A stretch of 64,000 nucleotides of DNA from Streptomyces mangrovisoli (lineage in GTDB: Bacteria > Actinomycetota > Actinomycetes > Streptomycetales > Streptomycetaceae), in the NCBI RefSeq assembly GCF_000974985.2, contig NZ_LAVA02000073.1:1-64000 (forward strand), given 5' to 3'. Each line of letters begins with the position of its first letter. Positions within the stretch are counted from its first letter, which is position 1. Positions 8,995 to 17,919 of this stretch are shown here, one piece after another. The translations under genes and the position numbers were made by a program. A model generated the notes under the pieces. It saw only the letters and a program-made list of their open reading frames with translations. It was not told the origin of the DNA and made no database searches.

Positions 8995-9706
8995 AGCACG
9001 ACGCGTCGGACGCCAGATACAGCACCGCGTGCGCCACGTCCTCCGGCTCCCCGACCCTGCCGAGCGGCGACAGACGGGCCATCGCCGCCTCCGTGCGGGT
9101 CTGCGCCGCCGCGTCGTCGCGGGTGGTCATGGGCGTACGGGTCCAGCCCGGCGCCACCGCGTTGACGCGGATGCCGTGCCCGCCCAGCTCCGTCGCCAGC
9201 GTCTTGGTGAGCTGGACCACGGCGGCCTTGGCGGCGCCGTAGCAGAGCAGCCCCGGGCCGCCGGTGTCGACGGCGCCCGAGGCCATCGTGACGATGCTGC
9301 CCGCCGTCCCCTCGGCGAGCATCCGCCGGGCGGCCTCCTGGCAGGCGTACAGCACGCCCTTGAAGTTCACGGCCAGCACGCGGTCGAGGTCCTCGTCCCG
9401 GGTCTCCAGGACCGTGCTGCGATGCATGATCCCGGCCACCGCGGCCAGCGCGTCGAGCCGCTCGCAGGACGCCATGGCCTGCCGCAGCCGGTCGCGGTCG
9501 GTGACGTCGAGCCGGTGGACGCGGGCCGCGCCGCCCCGCTTCTCGACCAGGGCGGCGGTCTCGTCCAGCCCGGCCGCGTCCCGGTCCGCGCAGTGCACGC
9601 TCGCCCCCGCCTCCGCGAGCAGCAGCGCGCAGGCCCGGCCGATACCGCCGGCGGCGCCGGTGACGAATGCGGTGCGTCCGGTGAGGTCGTACGCCGAGAC
9701 GGGCAT
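8942..9706 (-). CDS. Short-chain dehydrogenase/reductase
   Basis: A 254-aa classical SDR. Rossmann motif TGAAGGIG at 16-23, acidic cofactor-selecting D41 (HCADRD) pointing to NAD(H), and the catalytic triad S143, Y156, K160 (YGAAK). The frame is open 62 codons upstream, but MPVSAYDLTGRTAFV at 9706 is the normal family start and a promoter lies just above it. Substrate unknown; closest in style to 3-oxoacyl-ACP reductase-like SDRs. Its 3' end overlaps the tail of the convergent gene at 8440. Confidence 0.88.
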   Translation of the reverse strand: MPVSAYDLTGRTAFVTGAAGGIGRACALLLAEAGASVHCADRDAAGLDETAALVEKRGGAARVHRLDVTDRDRLRQAMASCERLDALAAVAGIMHRSTVLETRDEDLDRVLAVNFKGVLYACQEAARRMLAEGTAGSIVTMASGAVDTGGPGLLCYGAAKAAVVQLTKTLATELGGHGIRVNAVAPGWTRTPMTTRDDAAAQTRTEAAMARLSPLGRVGEPEDVAHAVLYLASDASCFTTGQILRPNGGVAMPW

Positions 9707-9712
9707 GCAAGG

Positions 9713-9742
9713 ACCGTACGAGCAGATCTGACGGGTCGTCAA
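9713..9742 (-). promoter_or_regulatory. Vegetative promoter of the SDR gene
   Basis: On the minus strand TTGACG (9737-9742) and TACGGT (9713-9718) with an 18-nt spacer, 6 nt from ATG 9706. Good SigA/HrdB-like promoter, implying a leaderless or near-leaderless transcript. Confidence 0.6.
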
Positions 9743-10590
9743 TTGGTCGTACGGTGCCGGGTCGGCGCCGCCCGGCCCGCGCGCGGTGCGCCGGGGGCCG
9801 GGGCCGGACCCGCCTGGCAGCGCGGACACCAGTAGGTGGGGCGCTCCCGTGAGCCGTCGCCCTGGTCGGCCTTGCGGACCGACGTGCCGCACCGCAGGCA
9901 GGGGCGCGGCGCGCGGCCGTAGACGAAGAGGTCCTGGCCGCGCAGGCCCGTGGTGCCGCGCACCGGGCGTTCGCGGTTGGCCTCCAGCAGCCGCTGGGCG
10001 AGGACGGGCAGCACCTCGGCGCGGTCGGCGGGCAGGGCGCCCACCGGGAGCCAGGGCGTCACGCCGAGCAGGAAGCAGATCTCGCTCTTGTACACGTTGC
10101 CGACACCGGCCAGGTTGCGCTGGTCGAGCAGGGCCTCGCCGAGCGGCCGGGACGGGTCCCGCAGGAGGTTGGCGAGGGCTGTGCCCGGGTCCCAGTCGGG
10201 GCCCAGCAGATCGGGGCCCAGATGTCCGACGACTCGGCTCTCCTCGGCCGTGCGGATCAGCTCCAGCACGGGCAGGCGGTAGCCGACGGCCGTGCGGTCG
10301 GTGGTGCCGAGGATCGCGCGGATCTGGTGCGCCGGGCCGCCGCTCCAGCGCTGCCCGTTCGCGAACACCTTCCAGGCGCCCTCCATCCGCAGATGCGAGT
10401 GGAGGGTCAGCCCGCCCTCGAGACGGGTCAGCAGATGCTTGCCGCGCGGGGTGACGTCCAGCACACCACGGCCCGTGAGGTCGGCGGTGGCGAACCGGGG
10501 CACTCGCAGGTCGCCGCGGGTCAGCACATGGCCCGCGAGCGCGTCGTGCAGCCGTCTCGCGGCCTGCCAGACCGTGTCACCTTCGGGCAT
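9739..10590 (-). CDS. Nei2-type DNA glycosylase/AP lyase (endonuclease VIII family)
   Basis: Base-excision repair enzyme of the Fpg/Nei family, 283 aa. It begins MPEGDT; after Met removal P2 is the Schiff-base nucleophile and E3 the partner, and the T after PEGD is typical of Nei rather than Fpg. The catalytic Lys is in PRGKHLL, the helix-two-turn-helix in LAGVGNVYKSE, and a zinc finger (CLRC ... CPRC) sits near the C-terminus, followed by a basic Ala/Pro/Arg tail. It excises oxidised pyrimidines and nicks the abasic site. It sits directly downstream of lhr on the same strand; nei and lhr are also neighbours in Mycobacterium. Confidence 0.92.
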   Translation of the reverse strand: MPEGDTVWQAARRLHDALAGHVLTRGDLRVPRFATADLTGRGVLDVTPRGKHLLTRLEGGLTLHSHLRMEGAWKVFANGQRWSGGPAHQIRAILGTTDRTAVGYRLPVLELIRTAEESRVVGHLGPDLLGPDWDPGTALANLLRDPSRPLGEALLDQRNLAGVGNVYKSEICFLLGVTPWLPVGALPADRAEVLPVLAQRLLEANRERPVRGTTGLRGQDLFVYGRAPRPCLRCGTSVRKADQGDGSRERPTYWCPRCQAGPAPAPGAPRAGRAAPTRHRTTN

Positions 10591-10668
10591 GGGTCCAGGG
10601 TGACACGACGGTGACCGGAGCCGGGGCGGCCGGAGCGACCGGGGCGGGCGGGGCCGGGGTGAGCGGGG

Positions 10669-13600
10669 TCATGCCCGCAGGCGCAGGCCGCGCGGGGTGG
10701 CGATGAAGCCCGCTCCTTCCAGGAGGGTGCCGAAGGGCGAGGTCAGCGCGGAGGCGCCGTTGACCCGTTCCACGGTGACCGTGCCGAGCGTGCCCGCGCG
10801 GGCCGCGGCCGCGAGCGCCTCGGCGGCCGGGCGCAGCCGCGGGTCCTCGTAGGGAGCGGTGTCCGGGGCGGCGGGCCAGGCCAGCAGGGTCTTGCCGCCG
10901 CGCTCCATGTAGAGCGTCAGCTCGCCGTCGACGAGCACGACGAGCGAGCCCGCCTTGCGGCCCGGCTTGTGCCCGGCACCGGTCGGCGGCTCGGGCCAGG
11001 GCAGCGCGGCGCCGTACGCGTTCGCCGGGTCGGCCGCGGCGAGTATGACCGCCGGGGGTCCCGCGGGGGTCGTACGGCGGTTCGGCAGTCCGTGGCCGGG
11101 GGCGAATCCGCGGCCGCCGCCGTCACCGCTGCCGTTCCTGTTGAAGCCGGCTGTCCCGGACCCGTGGTGGTCGCGCGGGGAGACGTACTCGTCGCGGGCC
11201 CTGCGGCCCCGGGGGCCGCCTCGCCCGGCGGGATCGCCGAAGCCGGACGGGTCGCCCCAGGGGGAGGGGCCGGGGAATCCGGAGGGGCCGTCGGAGGCGG
11301 TGCCGTCGCCAAAGCCGTCGGACCGTCCGGGACCGTCGATCGGTCCGGAGCCGTCGATCGCCCGGGGTCCGTCGATCGTCCCGGGCCCGTCGGAGTCGCC
11401 GAACCCGCCGAAGGCTCCGGAGCCGTCGAACCCGCCGAGGTCGCCCGCCGCTCCGAAGTCGCCGAGCGGGCCGAGGCCGCCGAGGTCGCCGGGGAAGCGT
11501 GGGGAGGCGCCGGGCACGGCGTCCACGGGGGCCGGCGGGGACTCGCCGCGCTCGCGGGCGTTGGCCACCGCACGTACGCGGTCCACCGCGCCGTCCATCG
11601 CGAACTGCGCCGCGCCGAGCCCCTCGACCACATAGCCCCGGCGGGCCTGGCCGCTCTCCTCGAAGGCCGCCAGGATCCGGTACACCGCCGAGAAGCCGCC
11701 CTCCACGCCCTCCGCGGCGACCGCCCCGCGGGTGACCACGCCGTGCCGGTCGAGCAGGGTGCGGGCCAGGGCGTGCGCCCGCACCGTGGCGTCCGGCTCC
11801 GGTTCGGGGAGCAGCGCCCAGCGGCCCGCGACGGTCGGCGGGCCGGTCCGGGAGGCGGTGCGGGCGGCCGCGGTCAGGGAGCCGTAACGGCCGCGCGGGA
11901 CCGTGCGTCTGGCGCGGTGCGCCGTGGAGCCCGCGGTGCGGCCGGAGCCCAGCAGGGAGCGCATCGGCGCCAGGGTGTCGTTGGTGAGCCGCCCGGACCA
12001 GGCCAGGTCCCATACGGCGTCGGCCAGTTGGGGGTCGGTGGCGTCCGGGTGGGTGGTGGCGCGGATCTGGTCGGCGATCTGTCGGAAGAACAGGCCGTAC
12101 CCGCCGGAGAGGGCCTCGAGGACGGACCGGTGGAGCGGGGTGAGCTCCAACGGGTGTGGGGCGGGCAGCAACAGCGGTGCCGCGTCCGCCAGATAGAGCG
12201 AGACCCAGCCGTCCTTGCCGGGCAGCGAGCCCGCTCCGGCCCACACCACCTCGCCCGCCGAGGTCAGTTCGTCGAGCAGGGACGGCGCGTAGCCGGTGAC
12301 CCGGGACGGCAGGACGAGCTTCTCCAGGGCGGAGGCGGGAACGGAGGCGCCCTGCAACTGCTCGATCGCGCGCACCAGTCCGTCGATCCCGCGCAGCCCG
12401 TGACCCTTGCCGATGTGCTGCCACTGGGGCAGGAACTGGGCGAGGGCCGCAGGCGGCACCGGTTCCAGTTCGTGCCGCAGGGCGGCCAGCGAGCGGCGGC
12501 GCAGCCGGCGCAGCACCGCCGCGTCGCACCACTCCTGTCCGATGCCCGCCGGGTGGAACTCGCCCTGCACGACACGGCCGCCCGCGGCGAGCCGATGCAA
12601 CGCGCCGTCCGTGACGGCCACCCCCAGACCGAAGCGGGCCGCGGCGGTGGCGGAGGTGAACGGGCCGTGGGTGCGCGCGTAGCGCGCGAGAAGATCGCCG
12701 AGCGGGTCCTTGACGGGCTCGGTGAAGGCCTCGGGCACCCCCACCGGCAGTGCGGTGCCGAGGGCGTCGCGCAGCCGGCCCGCGTCCTCGATCGCCGCCC
12801 AGTGCTCGGCGCCCGCGATGCGCACCAGGATCGCCCGGCGCGCCCCGGCCAGCTCCCGGGCCCAGCCCGCCTCGGCGCCGCGCTCGGCGAGTTCGGCGTC
12901 GGTGAGCGGTCCGAGCAGGCGCAGCAGGTCGGCGACGCCCTCGGCGTCCTTCACCCGCCGGTCCTCGGTGCGCCACTGGAGTTCCCGCTCCAGCTCGGTG
13001 AGCACCTCGGCGTCGAGCAGCTCGCGCAGTTCGGCCTGGCCCAGCAGTTCGGCCAGCAGCCGCGAGTCCAGCGACAGGGCCGCGGCGCGCCGCTCGGCGA
13101 GCGGTGAGTCGCCCTCGTACAGGAACTGGGCGACGTACCCGAACAGCAGGGAGCGCGCGAACGGCGACGGCTCGGGCGTGGTGACCTCGACGAGGCGCAC
13201 CTTGCGGGACTCGATGTCGCCCATCAGCTCGACGAGTCCGGGCACGTCGAAGACGTCCTGGAGGCACTCGCGGACCGCTTCGAGGACGATCGGGAAGGAT
13301 CCGTACTCGCTTGCCACCTCGAGCAGTTGCGCCGCGCGCTGCCGCTGCTGCCACAGCGGGGTGCGGCGGCCGGGGCTGCGGCGCGGCAGCAGCAGCGCGC
13401 GGGCGGCGCACTCGCGGAACCGGGAGGCGAACAGCGCCGAGCCGCCGACCTGGTCGGTGACGATCTGATCGACCTCGCCCTTGTCGAAGGAGACGTCGCC
13501 CGCCCCGACCGGGGCCTGGTCGGCGTCGTACTCGGTGCCCGCGCGCGCGGGTTCCTGGTCGAGCAGGTCCAGGCCCATCAGGTCGGCGTCCGGCAGGCGC

Positions 13601-15789
13601 AGGACGATGCCGTCGTCGGCGTGCATGACCTGGGCGTCCATGCCGTAGCGCTCGGAGAGGCGGGCACCCAGGGCGAGCGCCCACGGCGCGTGCACCTGCG
13701 CGCCGAACGGCGAGTGCACCACCACCCGCCAGTCGCCCAGCTCGTCGCGGAAGCGCTCCACGACGATCGTCCGGTCGTCCGGCACGTGCCCGCAGGCCTC
13801 GCGCTGCTCGTCCAGATACGCCAGCACGTTGTCCGAGGCCCAGGCGTCCAGGCCCGCGGCCACCAGCCGCAGCCGGGCGTCCTCCTTGGAGAGGGAGCCG
13901 ACCTCGCGCAGGAACGCGCCCACCGCGCGGCCCAGTTCGAGCGGCCGGCCCAGCTGGTCGCCCTTCCAGAACGGCAGCCGGCCCGGCACGCCCGGGGCGG
14001 GCGAGACGAGTACGCGGTCACGGGTGATGTCCTCGATGCGCCACGAACTCGTGCCGAGCGTGAAGACGTCGCCGACGCGGGACTCGTAGACCATCTCCTC
14101 GTCGAGCTCGCCGACCCGGCCGCCGCCCTTCTTGGGGTCGGAACCGGCGAGGAACACCCCGAACAGGCCGCGGTCGGGGATGGTGCCGCCGGAGGTGACC
14201 GCGAGGCGCTGCGCCCCCGGGCGGCCGGTGATCGTGCCGGCGACGCGGTCCCACACCACGCGCGGACGCAGCTCGGCGAACGCGTCCGAGGGGTAGCGGC
14301 CCGCGAGCATGTCCAGGACCGCCGTGAACGCGGACTCCGGCAGCGAGGCGAAGGGCGCGGCGCGGCGGACCAGGGCGAGCAGGTCGTCGACCTGCCAGGT
14401 GTCCAGCGCCGTCATCGCCACGAGCTGCTGCGCGAGGACGTCCAGGGGGTTCGCGGGGACCCGCAGGGACTCGATGGAGCCGGTGCGCATCCGCTCGGTG
14501 ACCACCGCCGACTGCACGAGATCGCCCCGGTACTTGGGGAAGACCACGCCCGTGGAGACCGCGCCGACCTGGTGCCCGGCGCGGCCGACGCGCTGGAGCC
14601 CGGAGGCCACCGACGGCGGCGACTCCACCTGGATCACGAGGTCCACCGCGCCCATGTCGATGCCCAGTTCCAGGCTGGAGGTGGCGACCACCGCGGGCAG
14701 CCGGCCCGCCTTGAGGTCCTCCTCGACGAGCGCGCGCTGCTCCTTGGAGACCGAGCCGTGGTGCGCCCGGGCGATGACCGGGGGCGCGCCCATCGCCGCG
14801 CCGGATCCGCCCATCAGCTCGGCCGGGGAGTGGTGCTCGTCGAGGGGTTCGCCGGTCGCCCGCTCGTAGGCGATCTCGTTGAGCCGGTTGCACAGGCGCT
14901 CCGCGAGGCGCCGGGAGTTGGCGAACACGATCGTCGAGCGGTGCGCCTGCACAAGGTCGGCGATGCGCTCCTCGACATGCGGCCAGATCGACGGCCGCTC
15001 GGCCCCCTCGGAGCCGTCGGCGACGGGGGAGCCGCCCAGCTCGCCGAGGTCCTCCACGGGCACCACGACGGAGAGATCGAACTCCTTGCCCGACTCCGGC
15101 TGGACGATCTCCACCTTGCGGCGCGGGGACAGGAAGCGGGCCACCTCGTCGACCGGGCGGACCGTCGCGGACAGGCCGATGCGGCGGGCCGGGCGCGGCA
15201 GCAGCTCGTCCAGCCGCTCCAGGGTGAGCGCGAGGTGCGCCCCGCGCTTGGTGCCGGCGACCGCGTGCACCTCGTCCAGGATCACCGTCTCCACGCCCGC
15301 GAGCGCGTCGCGGGTGGCCGAGGTCAGCATCAGGAACAGGGACTCGGGGGTGGTGATCAGGATGTCCGGCGGCCGGGTGGCCAGCGCCCGGCGCTCGGCG
15401 GGCGGGGTGTCGCCGGAGCGGATGCCGACCTTCACCTCGGGCTCGGGCAGGCCGAGGCGCACGGACTCCTGGCGGATGCCGGTCAGCGGGCTGCGCAGAT
15501 TGCGCTCCACGTCCACGGCGAGGGCCTTCAGCGGCGACACGTACAGCACCCGGCAGCGCTTCTTCGGGTCCGCCGGGGGCGGTGTCGAGGCGAGCTGGTC
15601 GAGCGCGGCCAGGAAGGCGGCCAGCGTCTTGCCGGAACCGGTCGGGGCCACCACCAGCACGTCCGACCCCGCGCCGATGGCCTGCCACGCGCCCGCCTGC
15701 GCCGCGGTGGGCGCGGAGAAGGCCCCCGTGAACCAGCCGCGGGTCGCGGGGGAGAAGCCGTCGAGGGCCCGGTGGGCTGAGCTGACCAT
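10669..15789 (-). CDS. lhr: Lhr-type large ATP-dependent helicase
   Basis: Superfamily-2 3'-to-5' helicase used in DNA repair, 1706 aa from ATG 15789. Walker A (APTGSGKT) is at 48-55, a DEVH box follows (TVILDEVHAVAG), then motif VI (QRVGRAGHQ), a winged-helix/beta-barrel core and a long C-terminal Lhr-CTD. Between about residues 1435 and 1580 there is a 140-residue Gly/Asp/Pro/Ser-rich insertion of GSGPIDGP-like repeats just before the conserved ILAAADPANAYGAALPWP block, which is why this copy exceeds the roughly 1500 aa usual for the family. The frame remains open far upstream of 15789, but MVSSAHRALDGF is the domain start and a damage-type promoter ends 7 nt before it. Confidence 0.93.
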   Translation of the reverse strand: MVSSAHRALDGFSPATRGWFTGAFSAPTAAQAGAWQAIGAGSDVLVVAPTGSGKTLAAFLAALDQLASTPPPADPKKRCRVLYVSPLKALAVDVERNLRSPLTGIRQESVRLGLPEPEVKVGIRSGDTPPAERRALATRPPDILITTPESLFLMLTSATRDALAGVETVILDEVHAVAGTKRGAHLALTLERLDELLPRPARRIGLSATVRPVDEVARFLSPRRKVEIVQPESGKEFDLSVVVPVEDLGELGGSPVADGSEGAERPSIWPHVEERIADLVQAHRSTIVFANSRRLAERLCNRLNEIAYERATGEPLDEHHSPAELMGGSGAAMGAPPVIARAHHGSVSKEQRALVEEDLKAGRLPAVVATSSLELGIDMGAVDLVIQVESPPSVASGLQRVGRAGHQVGAVSTGVVFPKYRGDLVQSAVVTERMRTGSIESLRVPANPLDVLAQQLVAMTALDTWQVDDLLALVRRAAPFASLPESAFTAVLDMLAGRYPSDAFAELRPRVVWDRVAGTITGRPGAQRLAVTSGGTIPDRGLFGVFLAGSDPKKGGGRVGELDEEMVYESRVGDVFTLGTSSWRIEDITRDRVLVSPAPGVPGRLPFWKGDQLGRPLELGRAVGAFLREVGSLSKEDARLRLVAAGLDAWASDNVLAYLDEQREACGHVPDDRTIVVERFRDELGDWRVVVHSPFGAQVHAPWALALGARLSERYGMDAQVMHADDGIVLRLPDADLMGLDLLDQEPARAGTEYDADQAPVGAGDVSFDKGEVDQIVTDQVGGSALFASRFRECAARALLLPRRSPGRRTPLWQQRQRAAQLLEVASEYGSFPIVLEAVRECLQDVFDVPGLVELMGDIESRKVRLVEVTTPEPSPFARSLLFGYVAQFLYEGDSPLAERRAAALSLDSRLLAELLGQAELRELLDAEVLTELERELQWRTEDRRVKDAEGVADLLRLLGPLTDAELAERGAEAGWARELAGARRAILVRIAGAEHWAAIEDAGRLRDALGTALPVGVPEAFTEPVKDPLGDLLARYARTHGPFTSATAAARFGLGVAVTDGALHRLAAGGRVVQGEFHPAGIGQEWCDAAVLRRLRRRSLAALRHELEPVPPAALAQFLPQWQHIGKGHGLRGIDGLVRAIEQLQGASVPASALEKLVLPSRVTGYAPSLLDELTSAGEVVWAGAGSLPGKDGWVSLYLADAAPLLLPAPHPLELTPLHRSVLEALSGGYGLFFRQIADQIRATTHPDATDPQLADAVWDLAWSGRLTNDTLAPMRSLLGSGRTAGSTAHRARRTVPRGRYGSLTAAARTASRTGPPTVAGRWALLPEPEPDATVRAHALARTLLDRHGVVTRGAVAAEGVEGGFSAVYRILAAFEESGQARRGYVVEGLGAAQFAMDGAVDRVRAVANARERGESPPAPVDAVPGASPRFPGDLGGLGPLGDFGAAGDLGGFDGSGAFGGFGDSDGPGTIDGPRAIDGSGPIDGPGRSDGFGDGTASDGPSGFPGPSPWGDPSGFGDPAGRGGPRGRRARDEYVSPRDHHGSGTAGFNRNGSGDGGGRGFAPGHGLPNRRTTPAGPPAVILAAADPANAYGAALPWPEPPTGAGHKPGRKAGSLVVLVDGELTLYMERGGKTLLAWPAAPDTAPYEDPRLRPAAEALAAAARAGTLGTVTVERVNGASALTSPFGTLLEGAGFIATPRGLRLRA

Positions 15790-15795
15790 GCGTCC

Positions 15796-15818
15796 ATCCT
15801 GCACCCGCCCACTGACAA
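15796..15818 (-). promoter_or_regulatory. PafBC-type DNA-damage promoter of lhr
   Basis: On the minus strand TTGTCAGTGGG (15808-15818), 6 nt, CAGGAT (15796-15801), then 7 nt to the lhr ATG. It matches the RecA-independent damage promoter TTGTCAGTGGC-N6-TAGggT except for the last base of the upstream element and the first -10 base. A second partial copy, TTGTCAGCATT, lies about 25 nt further upstream. Confidence 0.75.
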
Positions 15819-15906
15819 AGTCGCTGACCTGCACGAATGCTGACAAACGCCCCATCGGGGCGGTCCGGGCGGGGAGCGGGCGGGTCCATGGGCGGACAAT
15901 GAGCAC

Positions 15907-16872
15907 ATGGCGGGCACCGGCGGGGAACGAGCACGGCACTGGCAGTACGACGATCTGCCCGGTGTCGACCTGCTGCGCGCCCGCTACATCCGCAAGACCT
16001 TCGTCCGCCACACCCACGAGAACTTCGTGATCGCCGCCATCGCGGGCGGCGTCGAGGTCTTCCACCACCACGGCGCCGACGTCTCCGCCGGACCGGGAAC
16101 GCTCGCGCTGGTCAACCCCGACACCGTCCACACCGGCCGGGCGGGCGTCCCCGAGGGCTGGCGCTACGGGGCCGTCTACCCCTCGCCCGACGTGGTCGCC
16201 GAGATCGCCGCCGAGACCACGGCGATCCGCGGCACGCCCGGCTTCGTCAGCCCGGTACTCGACGACCCGTACGCCGTCGACCTCGTCCACCAGGTCCTGC
16301 GGGCCGCCGACGAGGGCAACGCGCTGGCCGCCGACACCCTGCTGCGGGTCGCCGTGACCCGGCTGCTCCGGCTGAACGGCGGACCGCTGCCCCAGCGGGA
16401 GGTGCGCACCGCCGGGGCCAGGACCGCGGCCCGCGCGCGAGCCGTGCTGGAGGACCGCATGGCCGACCCGCCGACCCTGGAGAAGCTGGCCGCCCGGTTC
16501 GGGACCAGTCCCTTCGCCCTGCTGCGGGCCTTCCGGGACGTCTACGGGATGCCGCCGCACACCTGGCTGACCGACGCCCGCGTGCGCCGGGCCCGCCGGC
16601 TCCTGGACACCGGCATGGCACCCGCCGAGGCCGCCGTCGCCGTCGGCTTCACCGACCAGCCCCACCTCAACCGGCACTTCGCCCGTATCGTGGGCGTCCC
16701 GCCCGGCGCCTACCAGCGCGAGCGCAAGAACGTACAAGACACGCCGCCCGGCCTTCTCGTACCGTCCGGGGCGTGGCAGAACAGATCGTCTACGAAGACA
16801 TACGCGCCGACGGCGGAGAGAAACCCGATTCCGCCGTCGTCCGGGACGCCCTGGGGGTCGGGGTCGCCGTAG
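15907..16872 (+). CDS. AraC-family transcriptional regulator
   Basis: 321 aa. The N-terminal half is an AraC-type cupin ligand domain (HTHENFVIAAI ... NPDTVHTGR). The C-terminal half (about 178-278) has two helix-turn-helix units (LEKLAARFGTSPFALLRAF and AEAAVAVGFTDQPHLNRHF) and the usual GVPPGAYQRER end. The last 43 residues are Ser/Pro-rich, unconserved in appearance, and lie on DNA shared with azlC (100-nt overlap). Being directly upstream of azlC-azlD, it is the likely local regulator, with an amino acid as probable effector. Confidence 0.88.
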   Translation: MAGTGGERARHWQYDDLPGVDLLRARYIRKTFVRHTHENFVIAAIAGGVEVFHHHGADVSAGPGTLALVNPDTVHTGRAGVPEGWRYGAVYPSPDVVAEIAAETTAIRGTPGFVSPVLDDPYAVDLVHQVLRAADEGNALAADTLLRVAVTRLLRLNGGPLPQREVRTAGARTAARARAVLEDRMADPPTLEKLAARFGTSPFALLRAFRDVYGMPPHTWLTDARVRRARRLLDTGMAPAEAAVAVGFTDQPHLNRHFARIVGVPPGAYQRERKNVQDTPPGLLVPSGAWQNRSSTKTYAPTAERNPIPPSSGTPWGSGSP

Positions 16873-17576
16873 GGCTGTCCGGGTTCGCCTTCGGGGTGAC
16901 CGCGGCCGGTGGCGGCCTCACCCTGTGGCAGACCTGCGCGCTCAGCCTCCTGGTGTTCACCGGCGCCTCCCAGTTCGCCCTGGTGGGCGCGCTCGCCGCC
17001 GGGGGCAACCCGTACACCGCCGCCGCGGGCGCCTTCTTCCTGGGCGTACGCAACGCCTTCTACGGCCTTCGCCTGTCCCAGCTGCTGGCCCTCCCGCGCG
17101 CGGTACGGCCCCTCGCCGCCCAGTGGGTCATCGACGAGACGACGGCCGTCTCGCTCGCCCAGCCGACCCGGCGCAGCGCGCGCATCGGCTTCACCGTCAC
17201 CGGGCTCACCCTGTACGTGCTGTGGAACCTCACCACCGTCCTCGGCGCGCTCGGCGCCCGCGCCATCGGCGACACGGACGCCTGGGGCCTCGACGCGGCC
17301 GGACCCGCCGTCTTCCTGGCGCTGCTCGCCCCCATGCTCAAGACCACCACCGAGCGCGCGACGGCCGCCCTCGCCGTCCTGCTGGGCCTCGGCCTGCTGC
17401 CGCTGCTGCCGTCCGGCGTCCCGGTCCTGGTGGCCGCCCTGGCGGCGCCCGCGGTGCTGTGGCTCCAGGGACGCGGCAAGGGCCCGGAGGCGACCGGGCG
17501 CGGCGTCGGCCCCGAGAAGTCCGCCGCCCCCGCCGGAGCCACCGCCCCCGCCCACCCGTCGGAGGACGACCGATGA
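16773..17576 (+). CDS. azlC: AzlC-family branched-chain amino-acid exporter subunit
   Basis: Integral membrane protein (267 aa, GTG 16773) of the AzlC family: GVGVAVGLSGFAFGVTAAGGG in the first helix region, GASQFALVGALAAGGN, then several further membrane segments. With AzlD it forms an exporter of branched-chain or related amino acids. The C-terminus is an Ala/Pro-rich hydrophilic tail. It starts inside the araC-type gene and its stop overlaps azlD by ATGA, so the three genes form a tight operon. Substrate unproven. Confidence 0.87.
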   Translation: MAEQIVYEDIRADGGEKPDSAVVRDALGVGVAVGLSGFAFGVTAAGGGLTLWQTCALSLLVFTGASQFALVGALAAGGNPYTAAAGAFFLGVRNAFYGLRLSQLLALPRAVRPLAAQWVIDETTAVSLAQPTRRSARIGFTVTGLTLYVLWNLTTVLGALGARAIGDTDAWGLDAAGPAVFLALLAPMLKTTTERATAALAVLLGLGLLPLLPSGVPVLVAALAAPAVLWLQGRGKGPEATGRGVGPEKSAAPAGATAPAHPSEDDR

Positions 17577-17881
17577 ACTTCTGGATCGCCATCGCCCTCA
17601 CCGCCGTCGGCTGCTACGCCGTGAAGCTCGCCGGGCTGCTCGTGCCCGCGGGCGTGCTCGAACGCCCCCTGGTCAAGCGGCTCGCCGCCCTGCTGCCCGT
17701 CGCCCTCCTGGCCGCGCTCACGGCCCAGCAGACCTTCGCCGACGGGCACGCGCTCGCGCTCGACGCGCGGGCCGCGGGCCTCGGCGCGGCCGCCGTGGCG
17801 CTGCTGCTCCGCGCCCCGTTCCTGCTCGTCGTCGCCGCGGCCGTGCTCGTGACGGCCGGCGTGCGCGCCATGAGCGGCTGA
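17573..17881 (+). CDS. azlD: AzlD-family exporter small subunit
   Basis: 102-aa protein with about four membrane segments (MNFWIAIALTAVGCYAVKLAG; LLPVALLAALTAQQTF; two C-terminal helices). AzlD is the obligate small partner of AzlC. ATG 17573 overlaps the azlC stop by 4 nt. Its stop codon lies inside a hairpin shared with the convergent gene. Confidence 0.87.
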   Translation: MNFWIAIALTAVGCYAVKLAGLLVPAGVLERPLVKRLAALLPVALLAALTAQQTFADGHALALDARAAGLGAAAVALLLRAPFLLVVAAAVLVTAGVRAMSG

Positions 17882-17919
17882 ACGTCCCGATCGGCGGCGA
17901 CCGGCCGCCCGTTCAGCCG
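17875..17919. terminator. Bidirectional hairpin between azlD and the toroid-fold gene
   Basis: Ten-base arms 17875-17884 and 17910-17919 are exact inverted repeats, with an inner GGCGG/CCGCC stem. Both convergent stop codons lie within the arms. No T-run. Confidence 0.55.

Noticed and set aside
10591..10640. Damage-type promoter in front of the Nei2-type glycosylase gene
   Set aside because: The minus-strand GTGTCACCC sequence lacks the TGTCAGTG core and has no correctly spaced -10.
13327..15780. 817-codon plus-strand open frame
   Set aside because: Antisense to lhr; a high-GC shadow with Arg/Gly/His-rich translation and no domain. lhr has complete helicase motifs on the other strand.
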